Source of the DNA: Methanohalophilus mahii DSM 5219
GTDB taxonomy: Archaea; Halobacteriota; Methanosarcinia; Methanosarcinales; Methanosarcinaceae
NCBI RefSeq assembly: GCF_000025865.1
Contig: NC_014002.1
Coordinates: forward strand, 620,001-684,000
Length of the DNA stretch: 64,000 bases
Direction of reading: 5' to 3'
Part shown: piece by piece, positions 63,211 through 64,000 of the stretch
Layout of the letters: the number at the start of each line of letters is the position of its first letter
How positions within the stretch are numbered: position 1 is the first letter of the stretch
The notes under the pieces: model-generated
Seen by the model: only the letters and a program-made list of their open reading frames with translations
The model's database searches: none
Told to the model about the DNA's origin: nothing
Position numbers and translations under genes: made by a program

Positions 63211-64000
63211 GTGGTGGATTTTTTACAAGATTTAAGTCCGGTAGTACAAGCTCTACTTGCAGGACTTTTCACATGGAGTTTTACTGCACTTGGAGCTGCA
63301 AGTGTATTTCTGACCAAAGAAATTAATAGAAAGTTTCTTGATACCATGCTTGGCTTCGCAGCAGGTGTGATGATAGCCGCAAGTTATTGGTCACTACTTT
63401 CTCCTGCTATTGAAATGTCATCAATGAGACAAGTTCCTGTTTGGCTTCCAGCTGCTGTTGGATTTCTTCTAGGAGGACTTTTCTTAAAGGGAATGGATGA
63501 ATTATTCCCTCATATTCAATATGGTCGCCCATCAAAAGATGCAGAAGGTATCAAAACGTCTTGGCAGCGAAGTACTTTGCTCGTTCTTGCAGTGACATTA
63601 CACAATATTCCTGAAGGACTAGCTATAGGCGTTGCATTCGGAGCAGTGGCAGTTGGTCATGCATCTGCTAACCTGGCAGGTGCTTTGGCTCTTACTATAG
63701 GAATTGGAATTCAGAATTTCCCAGAAGGACTTGTGATTTCTCTACCTTTAAGGCGTGAAGGTATGACTTGTTTGAAGAGTTTCTTTTATGGGCAAGCATC
63801 TGCAATAGTAGAACCAATAGCCGCTGTTGTTGGAGCCGGGTCTGTTATTTTAGTCGAATCTATATTGCCATATGCTTTATCTTTTGCAGCGGGTGCTATG
63901 ATTTTCGTTGTGATTGAAGAAATCATTCCTGAGTCACAACGAGGTGGCAATGCATCTTTAGCAACTATGGGTGCAATGATAGGTTTTGTTGTAATGATGA
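63211..64000 (+). CDS. ZIP-family metal transporter (C-terminus cut by window end)
   Basis: Divalent metal (zinc/iron/manganese) permease of the ZIP/GufA group, open to the window edge in frame (263 codons). I translated it from GTG at 63211 (GTG 63214 is an equal alternative): VVDFLQDLSPVVQALLAGLF. The two diagnostic metal-binding helices are present: HNIPEGLAIGVAFG near residue 130 and IGIGIQNFPEGLVISLPL near 163. An early LGFAAGVMIAASYWSLLSPAIE (residues about 48-70) is the first of this subfamily's helices. Preceding sequence carries only GAGG 11 bases upstream as an SD. Confidence 0.93.
   Translation, partial: MVDFLQDLSPVVQALLAGLFTWSFTALGAASVFLTKEINRKFLDTMLGFAAGVMIAASYWSLLSPAIEMSSMRQVPVWLPAAVGFLLGGLFLKGMDELFPHIQYGRPSKDAEGIKTSWQRSTLLVLAVTLHNIPEGLAIGVAFGAVAVGHASANLAGALALTIGIGIQNFPEGLVISLPLRREGMTCLKSFFYGQASAIVEPIAAVVGAGSVILVESILPYALSFAAGAMIFVVIEEIIPESQRGGNASLATMGAMIGFVVMM

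Noticed and set aside
1-64000. CRISPR array, insertion sequence or prophage
   Set aside because: No regularly spaced direct repeats, transposase or integrase motifs were noticed. Almost all space is filled with conserved housekeeping genes.

Overview
The window comes from a methylotrophic, cytochrome-containing methanogen of the order Methanosarcinales (Euryarchaeota). The decisive evidence is a complete methyl-coenzyme M reductase operon (mcrBDCGA), its maturation enzyme Mmp10, and a membrane-bound heterodisulfide reductase (hdrED). The archaeal context is DP2 polymerase, MCM, TFB, thermosome, Gar1, CDP-archaeol synthase, Dph5 and an archaeal-type RNase P RNA. The gene set and moderate GC fit Methanosarcinaceae, possibly a Methanohalophilus- or Methanolobus-like genus; the genus is inference only. 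The window is mostly ordinary, densely packed chromosomal core. No insertion sequence, transposase, CRISPR array, rRNA or prophage was seen.

Layout. 1-2.1 kb: an iron/cobalamin-type ABC importer (permease cut by the window edge, plus binding lipoprotein). 2.4-7.5 kb: a large FAD/Fe-S oxidoreductase with a strange methionine-rich tail, a small EncFtn-like ferritin, an unknown exported protein, YjbQ and a MazG-like hydrolase. 7.6-11.4 kb: tRNA-Leu(CAG), argF, purD, pyrE, carS. 11.6-13.6 kb: CcmF split into two genes in reversed order. 13.6-17.7 kb: a histidine-kinase-like protein lacking the phosphoacceptor His, then proB and proA. 17.8-24.3 kb: mcrBDCGA, with mmp10 divergent. 24.3-29.2 kb: DP2 polymerase and an unusual AAA ATPase. 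30-34.3 kb: pyruvate carboxylase (pycB, pycA) and birA. 34.3-39.6 kb: an S-layer-like exported protein, two coiled-coil proteins, DUF424, MCM and a TrmJ-like methyltransferase. 39.7-44.7 kb: rubrerythrin-like protein, sulfite-reductase-like protein, hdrE, hdrD, two tandem DUF116 proteins and RNase P RNA on the other strand. 44.7-48 kb: msrB, a universal stress protein and ccmABC. 48-59.1 kb: an Old Yellow Enzyme relative, an S4/FtsJ methyltransferase, DUF2119, thermosome, dph5, a HerA-like ATPase, DUF357, UPF0212, a PfkB kinase and ppdK. 59.3-64 kb: gar1, tfb, a LysE-type exporter, trm5, tRNA-Thr(CGU), a small membrane protein and a ZIP transporter cut by the window end.

How the genes work together. 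Mcr releases methane from methyl-CoM and coenzyme B and leaves the CoM-S-S-CoB heterodisulfide. HdrED reduces that disulfide with electrons from the membrane. Mmp10 methylates an arginine of McrA. Pyruvate carboxylase, its biotin ligase and pyruvate phosphate dikinase form an anaplerotic/gluconeogenic set. ccmABC and the split ccmF supply System I cytochrome c maturation, although no CcmE and no cytochrome c is visible here. The redox-defence theme (MsrB, rubrerythrin-like and EncFtn-like ferritins, universal stress protein) suits an oxygen-sensitive anaerobe.

No single undescribed system stands out beyond doubt. The best leads are the Met-rich tail on the FAD/HdrD-type fusion, the His-to-Lys 'kinase', the reversed split CcmF, the tandem DUF116 genes after hdrED, and a 13-bp stem-loop in the msrB leader.
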